Below, one piece after another: positions 18,295 through 27,123 of a stretch of 64,000 nucleotides of DNA. Each line of letters opens with the position of its first letter. Within the stretch, counting starts at the first letter, position 1. Source of the DNA: Deltaproteobacteria bacterium (GTDB lineage: Bacteria; Myxococcota_A; Polyangia; DRWM01; JAAZOP01). Under the pieces are notes generated by a model that had not been told where the DNA came from, ran no database searches, and saw only the letters and a program-made list of their open reading frames with translations. Location: assembly GCA_016218815.1 (NCBI GenBank), contig JACRCX010000021.1, positions 1 to 64,000 of the forward strand, given 5' to 3'. The translations under genes were made by a program, and so were the position numbers.

Positions 18295-20391
18295 ATGCGA
18301 GTCCAGCGAGCAGCGCGAGTCGTGGGACTGATGGCGGTCGTCGCGGCGTGGGGCGTGGGATGTGGCGACTCCGGCGGCGGACAGGACGTCGGGGCGGACG
18401 AAGGGCTCGGCGAGGCGGACAGCGGGGCGGATGCGCCCCTCGACGAGCTCGGGGCAGGGGACGCGCGGGAGGACGGGACGGCGCCGGACATCGACGTTCC
18501 GGACGACGGGGGAGGGGAGGCGGACGGGACGGGGCCGCGGACCTGCGACGAGCTGGTGCTGTACCCGACGATCCACGCGATGGGGCTGCACATCGACGCG
18601 CCGCCGGCGGGAACGGCGGAGACGGCGGTGCGCTACCGGGAGAGCGGGGCGGGTGCGTGGACCGACGGGCACCCGCTGGCCCCGGTGACGGACGGGCGGC
18701 TGAAGGGCTCGCTGCTGTGGCTGGCGCCGGCGACGGAGTACGAGGTCGAGGTCGACGCGCTGGAGGGCGGCGGAGGGGTCTTGGCGACGTATGCGTGCTC
18801 GGCGGCGACGGACCCGATGCGGCCGGCGACGGTGGTGGAGCGGACGCTGCACGTGCAGGCCGGGGCCGCGGCGGGGGGGGACGGGAGCGAAGCGGCGCCG
18901 TTCGCGACGATCCAGGAGGGGGTCGACGAGGCGGGGCCGGGGGACCGGGTGCTGGTGCACGCGGGGACCTACCGCGAGGCGGTGGAGTTTCCGCGTTCGG
19001 GCGAGGCGGGGCGGTTCATCCAGGTGGTGGGGGAAGAGGGGGCGATCGTCGACGGTTCGGATGCGGAGATCGAGCGCGTCGGGTTCCCGTGGGTGACGGA
19101 TGCGACGGACCCGCTGGTGTCGTCGGCGCCGTTCGCGGGGACGCCGGGGTATCTGGCCCGGGACGGGCGGCGGTTCTACCGCTACAACGACCTGGCGGGG
19201 CTGCGCGCGGGACTCGGGGACGACGACGTGCCGATGGACGAGGGGTGGGTCGTGGAGGGGGGCACGATCTGGACGCGGTCGCTCGACTGTCCGTGCGGCC
19301 ACGTCTACGACGTGCCGGTGCAGGAGGAGGCGTTCTACCTCTCGCAGGTGGAGTACATCTGGATCGAGGGCTTCGAGATCCGGTACTTCGGCTCGGGAGA
19401 CTACGGGAAGGGCTTCTACCTGCGGGACGCGTCGCACTGCGTCCTTCGGCGGAACCACATCCACGGGCTGCCGAGCGGGGTGATCGTGCTGGCGCGCGAG
19501 GGAACGGTCGCGGACCGGAACCTCATCGAGGAGAACTGGATCGCGGACCCGCCGGTGGCGGAGTGGCCGTGGGACGCGGTGAAGGGGACGAGCCACGAGA
19601 ACAGCGCGATCGACATCGGGGGCGGGGCGGGCAACGTGGTGCGGTACAACCGCATCGAGAATGTGTTCAACGGGATCTACACGGGCGACTGGGACGACCA
19701 GCTCAACGAGCTCCTGGCGTACGAGACGGACGTCTACGAGAACGTGATGCGAACGATCGGCGACGACGGACTGGAGCCGGAGGGGGCGAACGTCAACGTG
19801 CGGTTCTGGCGGAACGCGTGCGACTACGTCCATTCGGGGGTGAGCCTGGCGCCGATCACCGTGGGGCCGGTGTGGGTGCTACGCAACCGGTTCACGCACT
19901 ACACGGGGACGGGGTTCAAGGTGTCGCTCGAGTCGTCCGGTCCGTGCTTCCTGTACCACAACACGTGCTGGACGGACGTGGCGGACCAGAACGGGATGGA
20001 CGTGTCCGGGCCGTACACGAACATGATCTTCCGCAACAACATCATCCGGGGGACGCGGTACGCGTACGAGGACAGCTCGTACGAGATCACGGGCGTGGAC
20101 ATGGATTTCGACGACTGGCACACCACGCGGAGCGACGGCGGGCCACACTTCAAGTGGAACAACGTGCGGTACGACACGATGGCGGAGCTTTGCGAGGCGA
20201 CGGGGCTCGAGTGTCACGGGACGGAGGAGGAACCGGGGCTCGTCGATCCGGCGGCGTTGTTGTTCGGCCTGGGGGAAGGGAGCGCGAACGTCGACGCGGC
20301 CGTCCTCATTCCGGGGATCAACGCGGGATACGGGGGAGCCGGGCCGGATCGCGGGTATGTGGAGAGCGGAGAGGTCGAGCCTTCGTGGTGA
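18295..20391 (+). CDS. Beta-helix (pectate-lyase-like) lipoprotein
   Basis: This 698-residue lipoprotein has signal VVAAWGVGC, an acidic Asp/Gly-rich spacer, a fibronectin-III-like segment (ETAVRYRESGAGAW, LAPATEYEVEV) and a right-handed beta-helix region. The helix region starts with GSEAAPFATIQEGVDEAGPGD and has repeated turns such as NHIHGLPSGVIVLARE, NRIENVFNGIYTG and RNNIIRGTRYAYED. Such folds bind or cleave polysaccharides; no catalytic set can be assigned. GGAGGGAGGG precedes ATG 18295. The spacer includes LDELGAGD, encoded by a short repeat also found at 829 and 4390. Confidence 0.85.
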   Translation: MRVQRAARVVGLMAVVAAWGVGCGDSGGGQDVGADEGLGEADSGADAPLDELGAGDAREDGTAPDIDVPDDGGGEADGTGPRTCDELVLYPTIHAMGLHIDAPPAGTAETAVRYRESGAGAWTDGHPLAPVTDGRLKGSLLWLAPATEYEVEVDALEGGGGVLATYACSAATDPMRPATVVERTLHVQAGAAAGGDGSEAAPFATIQEGVDEAGPGDRVLVHAGTYREAVEFPRSGEAGRFIQVVGEEGAIVDGSDAEIERVGFPWVTDATDPLVSSAPFAGTPGYLARDGRRFYRYNDLAGLRAGLGDDDVPMDEGWVVEGGTIWTRSLDCPCGHVYDVPVQEEAFYLSQVEYIWIEGFEIRYFGSGDYGKGFYLRDASHCVLRRNHIHGLPSGVIVLAREGTVADRNLIEENWIADPPVAEWPWDAVKGTSHENSAIDIGGGAGNVVRYNRIENVFNGIYTGDWDDQLNELLAYETDVYENVMRTIGDDGLEPEGANVNVRFWRNACDYVHSGVSLAPITVGPVWVLRNRFTHYTGTGFKVSLESSGPCFLYHNTCWTDVADQNGMDVSGPYTNMIFRNNIIRGTRYAYEDSSYEITGVDMDFDDWHTTRSDGGPHFKWNNVRYDTMAELCEATGLECHGTEEEPGLVDPAALLFGLGEGSANVDAAVLIPGINAGYGGAGPDRGYVESGEVEPSW

Positions 20392-20425
20392 TTGGGGGGA
20401 GTGCAGGAAGTGCGTGTGCCGGGGG

Positions 20426-21589
20426 TCACTCGACGTACAGGGTCCAGCGCAGGAGGTTTCCGGAGAAAGCGGCGCCGGTGTCGATGGCGTAGAGGGTCCA
20501 GGTGCCGTGGCGTTCGGAGCCGGCGAAGGCGGCGAGGGATTCCGCGGAAGGGGTTTCGACGGGGTAGACGGTGTTGATGTTGTCGTCGAAGCTGCCGGTG
20601 CGGTCGTGGAGGATGACGTTGGTGCCGGCGGGGGACTGCAGGTAGACGGTCAAATCACCGAGGTACCCGTGCTGGATGTCGACGAAGACGGCGACGCGCG
20701 AGAGGGCGCCGGATTCGGCGACCGTCACGGTGCTGCGGATCCCGATGGGGTCGTCGTCGGGGATGGGGATGGGGAAGGCGTCGGTGGACGGGTGGGGACC
20801 GCCGGGGCAGCGGTCGCGGGCGCCGCGGAGCGAGAGCGTCCATGAGGAGAGCACGCCGGTGTCGCCGGGCATTCCGTCGATGACACGGAGCCCCCAGGTG
20901 CCGGCCGTCAGGCGCGGCAGTCCTGCGCACAGACTGCGGCTGGGGGAGAGGGTGACCGAGTAAACGCCGTCGAGGTTGTCCTCGCTGCCTCCGGCCAGGT
21001 TGTGCAGGACGGTCTCGACGAAGTCCGGGCCGACGAGGGACACGATCAGGTCGCCGCGGAACCCGTGCACGATGTGCACCTCGACCATCACGTCCTGGGC
21101 GATGTCGGGGCAGCCGGAGACGGCGACCGTGCTCATCACTCCGGTGTCGTTGTCGTCGGGGATCGCGAGGGGGACGCCGGTTCCGGGGAAGGCGCGCCAG
21201 GTGGTCGGGTCGCAGCCGGCATCGGCATCGGCATCTGCGTCGGCGTCGGCATCGGCGTCTGCATCTGCGTCGGCGTCGGCATCGGCGTCTGCATCTGCGT
21301 CTGCATCTGCGTCGGCGTCGGCATCGGCATCGGCGTCTGCATCGGCATCTGCATCTGCGTCGGCGTCGGCATCCGCATCCTCGTCCGCGTCCGCATCTGC
21401 ATCTGCGTCCGCGTCGGCGCCCATATCCGCACCTGCGTCGCATTCGGGATCGGGAACGCAGACGCCGTAGTAGCACTCCTGGCACGGGCCGCAGGCGTCG
21501 GGGCACTCGATGGCCCCGGGCGAATCGTTGCAGGAAAGCAGGAGGGCGCAGAGCGCACCGAGGGTGGCCATGACACGGCGGATCGACAT
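20426..21589 (-). CDS. Lipoprotein with long Asp-Ala tract and two P-domains
   Basis: The 387-residue protein has signal ALCALLLSC, a Cys-rich patch ([16 protein letters not shown]), then about 75 residues of almost pure Asp-Ala (bases about 21205-21425), the longest tract here. Two proprotein-convertase P-domain-like modules follow, each with an IPD(D/N)(N/D) start, [14 protein letters not shown] or [14 protein letters not shown], and a C-terminal GTWxLxxxD ... SWTLSLRG or RWTLYVE. P-domains usually stabilise or target secreted proteases, but no protease domain is fused here. The role is thus unclear, perhaps adhesion or interaction with a separate protease. Confidence 0.85.
   Translation of the reverse strand: MSIRRVMATLGALCALLLSCNDSPGAIECPDACGPCQECYYGVCVPDPECDAGADMGADADADADADADEDADADADADADADADADADADADADADADADADADADADADADADADADADADAGCDPTTWRAFPGTGVPLAIPDDNDTGVMSTVAVSGCPDIAQDVMVEVHIVHGFRGDLIVSLVGPDFVETVLHNLAGGSEDNLDGVYSVTLSPSRSLCAGLPRLTAGTWGLRVIDGMPGDTGVLSSWTLSLRGARDRCPGGPHPSTDAFPIPIPDDDPIGIRSTVTVAESGALSRVAVFVDIQHGYLGDLTVYLQSPAGTNVILHDRTGSFDDNINTVYPVETPSAESLAAFAGSERHGTWTLYAIDTGAAFSGNLLRWTLYVE
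21205..21425 (-). repeat. Asp-Ala coding tract (GAYGCN hexamer array)
   Basis: About 35 hexamers of the type GCATCG/GCGTCG/GCATCT on the plus strand encode an uninterrupted Asp-Ala array. Codons vary synonymously, and multi-hexamer blocks recur, which suggests slippage or unequal exchange with selection for the protein sequence. Confidence 0.85.
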
Positions 21590-21690
21590 CGTCCGACTCC
21601 CTTCTCCTCCGGCGGAGGGAGAGCATAGCGCAGGGCGGGGCGGGGGCCAAGGACGCGCCGCAGGCGGCGCGGCAGGTGGCACGCTCGCGA

Positions 21691-22623
21691 TCACCGGGAG
21701 AGGGCGAGGACGAAGCGTTCCCAGCGGTCCTGGAAGGCGGTGAGGCTGTCGTCCTGGACGACGTCAAGCAGGGTGTCGCGGCCGGTGGGGTCGTTTGCCG
21801 CGGCGTCGCGGAATTTCCGGTAGAAGCGGCGCAAGAGGCTGTGGTCCTGCAGGTAGAGGCAGACGTAGCGTGCCTGGGCGGTCTCCAGGCCCGTGCTTCG
21901 GACGTAGAAGGCGCCGGGGTCCAGTCGGAGGAGATCCTCGAGCGACCGGATTCGGCGCTCGCGAATCGCGGTCTGGAGGCCGGGGAGGCGCCAGTTCGGG
22001 TAGCCGACGATGTGTCCGTCTTCCTCGCCGGACTGCTCGTAGAGCGCCGCGAGGCACTCGTTGAACCACGGCGGCACGGCGGGGAAGTCGGCGTGGAGCA
22101 TCGGATGGACGAGCTCGTGGACGAGCGTCCCGCCGCCGGTGGCGATGTTCATGACGAGAGCGCGATCGTCGGGGCTGTAGTAGCCGAACGGAGTGCTCGG
22201 CCGGTCGCGGAACAGGCGCCAAGCCCACGTCCGGTAGGTCGCATCGTCGGGGAACAGCCAGACATCGATCAAATCGGTCGGTCGCTTGGAGACGAAGTCC
22301 TGCTCGAGCATCCGCACGGTCCAGCGAACCATTTCGGCCCAGGCCTCGACGTCGGCGGCCGAGCCCTTGCCGATGACGACGAAGGGCGGGACGGGAACGA
22401 CCTGAAAGCCTGCCGGGACCTTGGGTCGAAGCTTGGCGAGGTGTGCATCCATGGCGGCGGCCGGGGTGGGCGGGGGCACGGGCGAGGCCGCGGGATCCGC
22501 GGGCGCGCTGTCGGCGCCGGCGCGGGGCGCTCGGCCGCAGGCCGTCGCGGCGGCGAGGCAGGCGAGGCACGGGAACAGCGCGCGGGCGACGCGAGTGACG
22601 ACGGTTCGCGGGCTGCGAGTCAC
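21691..22623 (-). CDS. HExxH metallopeptidase-like lipoprotein
   Basis: A 310-residue protein with a lipoprotein signal ([10 protein letters not shown]), a Pro/Ala spacer and a gluzincin-like domain. It shows [18 protein letters not shown] (HExxH-type zinc site) followed by [12 protein letters not shown], where the Glu is a plausible third ligand, a layout like DUF1570-type peptidases. GTG 22623 has GGGAGGT eight bases upstream. It follows two vWA and a Cys-rich gene in the same direction but with independent ribosome sites. A surface or periplasmic protease role is likely, the substrate unknown. Confidence 0.75.
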   Translation of the reverse strand: MTRSPRTVVTRVARALFPCLACLAAATACGRAPRAGADSAPADPAASPVPPPTPAAAMDAHLAKLRPKVPAGFQVVPVPPFVVIGKGSAADVEAWAEMVRWTVRMLEQDFVSKRPTDLIDVWLFPDDATYRTWAWRLFRDRPSTPFGYYSPDDRALVMNIATGGGTLVHELVHPMLHADFPAVPPWFNECLAALYEQSGEEDGHIVGYPNWRLPGLQTAIRERRIRSLEDLLRLDPGAFYVRSTGLETAQARYVCLYLQDHSLLRRFYRKFRDAAANDPTGRDTLLDVVQDDSLTAFQDRWERFVLALSR

Positions 22624-22661
22624 GGCGGCGACCTCCCGGGGATGATGGTAGCACCGGGGGG

Positions 22662-22701
22662 GGGGCGGTGGAGCGGTGGAGCGGTGGAGCGGTGGAATTG
22701 C
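22662..22701. repeat. GCGGTGGA tandem repeat, intergenic copy
   Basis: GCGGTGGA is repeated four times after a G run, between the peptidase-like gene and the vWA gene. It is the same unit as at 4319-4352. Confidence 0.7.
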
Positions 22702-22711
22702 GGAGGATGGG

Positions 22712-23830
22712 CTATGGGAGGAGGGAGGAGATGGTGTCGAGGACGAAGCCGAGGTCCTGGGGGGCGTCGGACATGCCGGGGAGCTGGTAGCTGGCGGGGC
22801 CGTCGGCGGTGATCGCGCCGGAGTCGGCGGCCAGGGCCGCGCACTGCTCGTGGACGAGCAGATAGTCCTGGTCCCAGGTGTCGATGATGATGACGCGGGC
22901 GCCGACGGCGTGAAGCGCGGCGATGGTGTCGGGGTAGGCGGCCACGGTGCCGCCGGCGGGCAGGACGCCCGCCGACCAAGGCTCGTACAGGCCGTCGGGC
23001 GGGCCGTTGTGCATCTCGGAATCGGTGAACATGAGGACGAAGCGGTGCGAGCCGGGGCGGAAGCACACGGCGCCCGGGCCGCCTGTCGGGCACGGGCCCG
23101 ACGGCGTCCAGTAAGGCGGTAGCGGGGCGCCGGTGGCCAGGCGGTAGAGGCCCTCGACCGCACCGTCCTGGGCATCGCCGCCGGCCAGGTAGGGCACCGA
23201 GGCGACGGACGCCACGGCGGTCGCCAGCGAGGTGCTCATGGGTTGGACGACGCCGAAGATCATGTCTCCGCGCGAGCCGTGGGGCGAGACGGGGAAATCG
23301 CCGAAGTGCGCCACGCCGATCGCGAGATCCCAGCCGTAGGAGCCTGCGGCGTAACGCTCCATGAGGGTGTCGAGGGACGCCTCGAGGTACGCGCGTTCGA
23401 CGGACCAGGAGCCGGCGTTCTCGACGAGGAGGACGAGGTCCACGAGCGGCGGGCCGGCATCGGCGTCGGCGTCGGCGTCGGCATCGGCATCGGCGTCGGC
23501 GTCGGCGTCGGCATCGGCGTCGGCGTCGGCATCGGCATCGGCGTCGGCGTCGGCATCGGCATCGGCGTCGGCATCGGCATCGGCGTCGGCATCGGCGTCG
23601 GCATCGGCATCGGCGTCGGCGTCCGAGCCGGGCAACTCGCAGGCGTTCCTTTCCGGGTTGCAGTGCATGGTGTCGGGGCAGGGCGGGTTGCAGGCGGAGA
23701 CGCACTCGCCATCGATGCAGATCAAACCTTCGCCGCAGGACGCGGGGCATTCGCTGCCGCAGCCCGCCGCGAGGGCGGCAGCGGCGACGACTGCCGCGAG
23801 GGCGACAACGGGCGGGCGATTCGAATTCAT
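22712..23830 (-). CDS. vWA-like lipoprotein with Asp-Ala spacer
   Basis: This 372-residue protein has signal [10 protein letters not shown], a Cys-rich block ([16 protein letters not shown]), an Asp-Ala tract of about 55 residues (bases 23457-23625) and a vWA-like domain. The domain has the usual strands ([35 protein letters not shown]), but the MIDAS motif DxSxS reads ENAGS, so metal binding may be altered. Extracellular ligand binding is inferred. AGGAGGACAGC precedes the ATG. A second vWA lipoprotein with an intact motif lies at 24362-25444. Confidence 0.85.
   Translation of the reverse strand: MNSNRPPVVALAAVVAAAALAAGCGSECPASCGEGLICIDGECVSACNPPCPDTMHCNPERNACELPGSDADADADADADADADADADADADADADADADADADADADADADADADADADADADAGPPLVDLVLLVENAGSWSVERAYLEASLDTLMERYAAGSYGWDLAIGVAHFGDFPVSPHGSRGDMIFGVVQPMSTSLATAVASVASVPYLAGGDAQDGAVEGLYRLATGAPLPPYWTPSGPCPTGGPGAVCFRPGSHRFVLMFTDSEMHNGPPDGLYEPWSAGVLPAGGTVAAYPDTIAALHAVGARVIIIDTWDQDYLLVHEQCAALAADSGAITADGPASYQLPGMSDAPQDLGFVLDTISSLLP
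23457..23625 (-). repeat. Asp-Ala coding tract
   Basis: GGCATC/GGCGTC hexamers encode about 28 Asp-Ala pairs between the Cys-rich block and the vWA domain. The codon variants are arranged in repeating blocks. Confidence 0.85.
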
Positions 23831-24022
23831 GCTGTCCTCCTGATCCCCGGTGGCGCGGAGCGCATCTGCCGGGTTTTCGCGTTCGTCGCCGGAGCTGCGA
23901 CTCGATGGAGCAGCGTAGCGCGTGGTGGGCGGTGGGGCAAATGCGGGCGAAGGCGGCGGGAGTCCGCGTACGGGGCGCGAAGGATCGGAAAGGGTGCAAG
24001 CAGGAAGGGGGGAAGCGAGTCG

Positions 24023-24268
24023 TCAGGTCGCGCAGTCGTCGCAGCAGACGAGGCGCAGCGACTCGCGGGAGGCCCAGGGGGCGCCATGGCCGGCCGGGCG
24101 GGACGACCAGGCGCGCACGACGCCGGAGTTGATGCCGCAGTCGCTGGAGACGGCCGGGGCGTTGGGGCCGTCGCACGTCGTACCGATGACGAAGCACGGG
24201 GCGGCGTCGCCGCAGGTCCCGCCTTCGCAGTCGTGTTCGTAGCAGGTCGGTCCGTTCTCGTTGTCCAT
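24023..24268 (-). CDS. Small Cys-rich protein, unknown
   Basis: The 81-residue product has nine cysteines and no signal peptide: MDNENGPTCYEHDCEGGTC at the start and LVCCDDCAT at the end. A strong ribosome site (GGGAGGAGAACG) stands right before the ATG, so it is probably translated. Spacing does not match a standard zinc finger. It could bind metal, form disulfides after export by another route, or be a modified peptide; no maturation genes are nearby. It lies between two vWA lipoprotein genes on the same strand. Confidence 0.65.
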   Translation of the reverse strand: MDNENGPTCYEHDCEGGTCGDAAPCFVIGTTCDGPNAPAVSSDCGINSGVVRAWSSRPAGHGAPWASRESLRLVCCDDCAT

Positions 24269-24361
24269 CGTTCTCCTCCCGCGACCCGTGGTTCCCCGGT
24301 TGGGCCGCCGTGCGGCCAACTTCGTGACGATCGGGGGGATGTCAACGCGGCAGGCGACGGG

Positions 24362-25444
24362 CTACAGGAAGATGATCTCGTCGCAACGCAACTTGAGCAT
24401 GTCGAAGCCCTGGGAGAGCGCGCCGGAGAGGTCGTTGTCGCCGCACATCTCGTAGTGGACGCCCTTGTCGCCGAAGAGGGCGGTGAAGTCCATGATTCGC
24501 GGCGTCTCCTCGGTGCCGCCGTAGACGCCGGTGCAGCCCATCGCGTGAGTCACGGAGTTGACCTCGACCGTGCCCACGCGCGGGCCGGCAATCGTCACCA
24601 CGCCGACGTACCGCTCGTCGCCGCCCTTGAGCGCCAGGAGGCCGTCGTGCACCGCCTGGATGGTCTGGCTCGACTGGTCTTCCTCGTCGGTGATGAAGAC
24701 GACGAGCAGGACGGCGCCCTCGCGCAGGAACCCCGCGTTGCCGTCGTGCTGGAGGCCGCGCAGGCCGGCTTCCAGGGTCGGTTCGCCGGCCATCACGTCC
24801 TGCTGGCAAGGGACGTTGGCCGCGCAGGCGAACTCGTCGAGCAGGGTCGCCGACGGGCCCTCGATCCATCGCTGCCCCGAGGCGAACCCGCAGTCCAGCG
24901 GCGGGATTTCCTCGCAGCAGTGCGCGTCATGCGGCTCGCCGGTGTCCCAGCCGTTGGTGAGGAAGAGCGAGGTCTGGACAGTCTCCTCCACGCCGCCGTC
25001 GCAGGAGTACCCGACGCCGCCGTTCTCGAAGGCGTGCTCGCCGAAGAGGTTGGTCTTCACGCCGACGTGGACGGTGCCCAGGTGCGGATAGGCGGCCAGC
25101 GCGTCGGCGAAACCCGGGAACGCCTCGGTGGTCAGCGGCCCGACCGCGTCCATCATCGAGCCGGACGTGTCGTAGACGACGAGGATGTCGACATCGCACT
25201 GCTCGGCCGGCCCGTCGGACGGCGGATGGTCGGCCAGGTCGGCGGCGTCGGAGTCGGTACCGCCGTCGCTTTCGTGGCAGACGCACAGGTCGCCCTGGCA
25301 GAAGCCGCCGGGGAGACCCGCGCCGAGGCACGCCGTGGTGCAGCTCGTGAAGGAGCAGCCGCCCTCGGTCGAGCCGACCTCGTCGTCCGTGGGCGAGCAC
25401 GCCGTGGCCATGACCAGCGCTGTCAGGAACGTCCGGAATCCCAT
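24362..25444 (-). CDS. vWA-domain lipoprotein
   Basis: A 360-residue lipoprotein with signal LTALVMATAC, a Cys-rich region (CSFTSCTTACLGAG, FCQGDLCVCHES), a short acidic spacer and a vWA domain. The MIDAS motif is intact (VVYDTSGSMMD), with LLVVFITDEEDQS further on. Extra cysteines (AHCCEEIPPLDCG) suggest disulfides in the exported protein. It is similar in plan to domains annotated as vWA lipoproteins in myxobacteria. GGAGGT lies six bases before the ATG. Confidence 0.88.
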   Translation of the reverse strand: MGFRTFLTALVMATACSPTDDEVGSTEGGCSFTSCTTACLGAGLPGGFCQGDLCVCHESDGGTDSDAADLADHPPSDGPAEQCDVDILVVYDTSGSMMDAVGPLTTEAFPGFADALAAYPHLGTVHVGVKTNLFGEHAFENGGVGYSCDGGVEETVQTSLFLTNGWDTGEPHDAHCCEEIPPLDCGFASGQRWIEGPSATLLDEFACAANVPCQQDVMAGEPTLEAGLRGLQHDGNAGFLREGAVLLVVFITDEEDQSSQTIQAVHDGLLALKGGDERYVGVVTIAGPRVGTVEVNSVTHAMGCTGVYGGTEETPRIMDFTALFGDKGVHYEMCGDNDLSGALSQGFDMLKLRCDEIIFL

Positions 25445-25487
25445 GTCGTACCTCCTCTGTCGGCGAGGGCGCCGCGGCGCCCCGGTC

Positions 25488-26474
25488 CTACGGTTCGGTC
25501 GTCGAGTCCAGCTCGTCCAGGCGCGCTCGCGCCCGTTCGGCCGCGAGCGAGGCGGGCCAATCGGCGAGAAAGCGGCGCAGGGCCTGCGCCACGCCTGCGG
25601 CGTCACCGAGCGCGCGCAGGCAGTCGGCGACGCCGAGCGCCGACTCCTCGGCCAATGTCCCGCGGGGGCGGTCGGCGAGCGCCCGCCGGTACAGCTCCAG
25701 GGCGTCGCCGGGGCGACCGAGCCGTTCGAGCCGCAGGGCAGCCGCGGCCACCGCCGCGGCGTACGCGGCGTCCGAGCCCGGGGCGGCGCGCAGGAGCCGC
25801 GCGTAGGTTCGTTCGGCCTCCTCCCACCGCCGTTCGGCGCGCAGGCGATTGGCCCGGAGGAGGAGGTCGTCGGCGGCGGCCGCGCCCTCCGCGCGCGGGG
25901 TCCCGGCGGCCGGCCCGGTCGCGACGCGCGGGGTCCCGGTCGCGGGGGGCGTGGGGGCCGACAGGCTTGGTGCGGCGGCCGGTGGGCCCGTCGCGGGTGG
26001 CGGAGCGGGAGGGGGAGGGGTCGTCGGGGCCTCGGGAGCGTCGGAGGGGTGCGGTGCGGTCGGGGACCCGGTGACGGGGGAGACCGTGCCGGCCGACCCT
26101 GCCGCCGCCGCGGGTGTTTGCGGCGTCGTGCTCGCAGGGCCCGCACCCAAGGGCGATTCGACCTCTCCGGGGCGCGGGGTCCCCCGGCGAAGTTCGACGG
26201 CTCGCGGGGCCGGACCCGCGGTCGAGCCCGAGCCGGAGCGGGAGAGGTAGAGTCCGGCAGCGGCTGCGAGCGAGGCGAGCGCGACCACGGCCGCGGCGAC
26301 GAGCAGCAGCCTGCGGCGGGACGGAGAGAGCGTCCGGCGCTGGCCGCGAGCGAGCGCGGTGGCGACGAGGGCGGCGGCGCGAGCGGGCGCGAGCGGCAAG
26401 GCGGGGCCGGGTCGTCCGTCGAGCGGTGCGAGGCCATCGGGGAGGCGGTTTGCCGCGTCATTCGAGCCGGTCAT
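25488..26474 (-). CDS. Single-pass membrane protein with TPR-like C-terminus, sigma-factor partner
   Basis: The 328-residue protein has a cytoplasmic N-terminus of about 50 residues, one helix (LLLVAAAVVALASLAAAAGLYL), a Pro/Ala/Thr-rich linker and a C-terminal TPR-like domain (LLLRANRLRAERRWEEAERTYARLLR, PGDALELYRRALADRP). Its start overlaps the sigma factor gene by 17 bases. Position and topology fit an anti-sigma-like regulator that senses the envelope through the TPR region; no zinc-binding anti-sigma motif is seen. Confidence 0.7.
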   Translation of the reverse strand: MTGSNDAANRLPDGLAPLDGRPGPALPLAPARAAALVATALARGQRRTLSPSRRRLLLVAAAVVALASLAAAAGLYLSRSGSGSTAGPAPRAVELRRGTPRPGEVESPLGAGPASTTPQTPAAAAGSAGTVSPVTGSPTAPHPSDAPEAPTTPPPPAPPPATGPPAAAPSLSAPTPPATGTPRVATGPAAGTPRAEGAAAADDLLLRANRLRAERRWEEAERTYARLLRAAPGSDAAYAAAVAAAALRLERLGRPGDALELYRRALADRPRGTLAEESALGVADCLRALGDAAGVAQALRRFLADWPASLAAERARARLDELDSTTEP

Positions 26475-27123
26475 GTCCGTCCTCCGGCGGCTCGGTGCCG
26501 GTCAGGCCGCACGAGGCGCGCAGCCGTCGCATGCCGAGGCGCAGGCGGCTGCGCACGGTTTCGGCGGGCGCGTCGAGCTCGAGCGCGAGTTCGGGAACGC
26601 TCAGGCCGGCGACGTGGTGCAGGACGAGGGCGTGTCGCTGCTCGTCGGGCAGCTCGTCCAGCAGTGCGACGATGCGCCGTCGGGCGAGGTAGTCGTCGGG
26701 CCGTGCGCCGCCGTCCGGGGAGCGGTCGAGCTCGTCGCCGAGGACGGCGAGGCGTGCTGCGTAGGCGCGTCCGCGGCGGAGCCGGGAAAAGACGGTGCGG
26801 GCGGTAACGCGGTCGGCCCAGGCGGCGAACGGCCCTTCGCCGCGGCAGGTCGGGAGGCCCTGCAGGATGGCGACGAGCGCCTCCTGCGCGAGGTCATCGA
26901 CGACGGCGTCGCCGCGCACCAGGTAGCGGACCAGATTGCGGACGCGGGGCAAGGTTTCGAGCAACAGGTCCTCCGCGGCGGCGCGATCGCCGTGCGCCGC
27001 CGCCGCCACCCGCGGATCGCGGGGTTCGTCCGTCGTGTCGCGGCCGCCGGGCGGCCCGACCGTTTCCATCCCCGGGATAGAGGAGCCGGGCGGCCGATTC
27101 GGGTCACGCACGACGACGCTCAC
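26458..27123 (-). CDS. ECF-type RNA polymerase sigma factor
   Basis: The 221-residue protein has region 2 (LVRYLVRGDAVVDDLAQEALVAILQ, shown in parts) and region 4 (LPDEQRHALVLHHVAGLSV, then APAETVRSRLRLGMRRL). It should direct RNA polymerase to an unknown regulon. The GTG at 27123 overlaps the previous stop as GTGA, so I choose it over ATG 27069, which has no ribosome site. It forms a tight triad with an outer-membrane-like gene upstream and a TPR membrane protein downstream. Confidence 0.85.
   Translation of the reverse strand: MSVVVRDPNRPPGSSIPGMETVGPPGGRDTTDEPRDPRVAAAAHGDRAAAEDLLLETLPRVRNLVRYLVRGDAVVDDLAQEALVAILQGLPTCRGEGPFAAWADRVTARTVFSRLRRGRAYAARLAVLGDELDRSPDGGARPDDYLARRRIVALLDELPDEQRHALVLHHVAGLSVPELALELDAPAETVRSRLRLGMRRLRASCGLTGTEPPEDGHDRLE

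Noticed and set aside
21205..21425. Possible CRISPR-like or satellite array
   Set aside because: The 6-bp periodicity without spacers is an Asp-Ala coding tract inside a lipoprotein gene, not a CRISPR.
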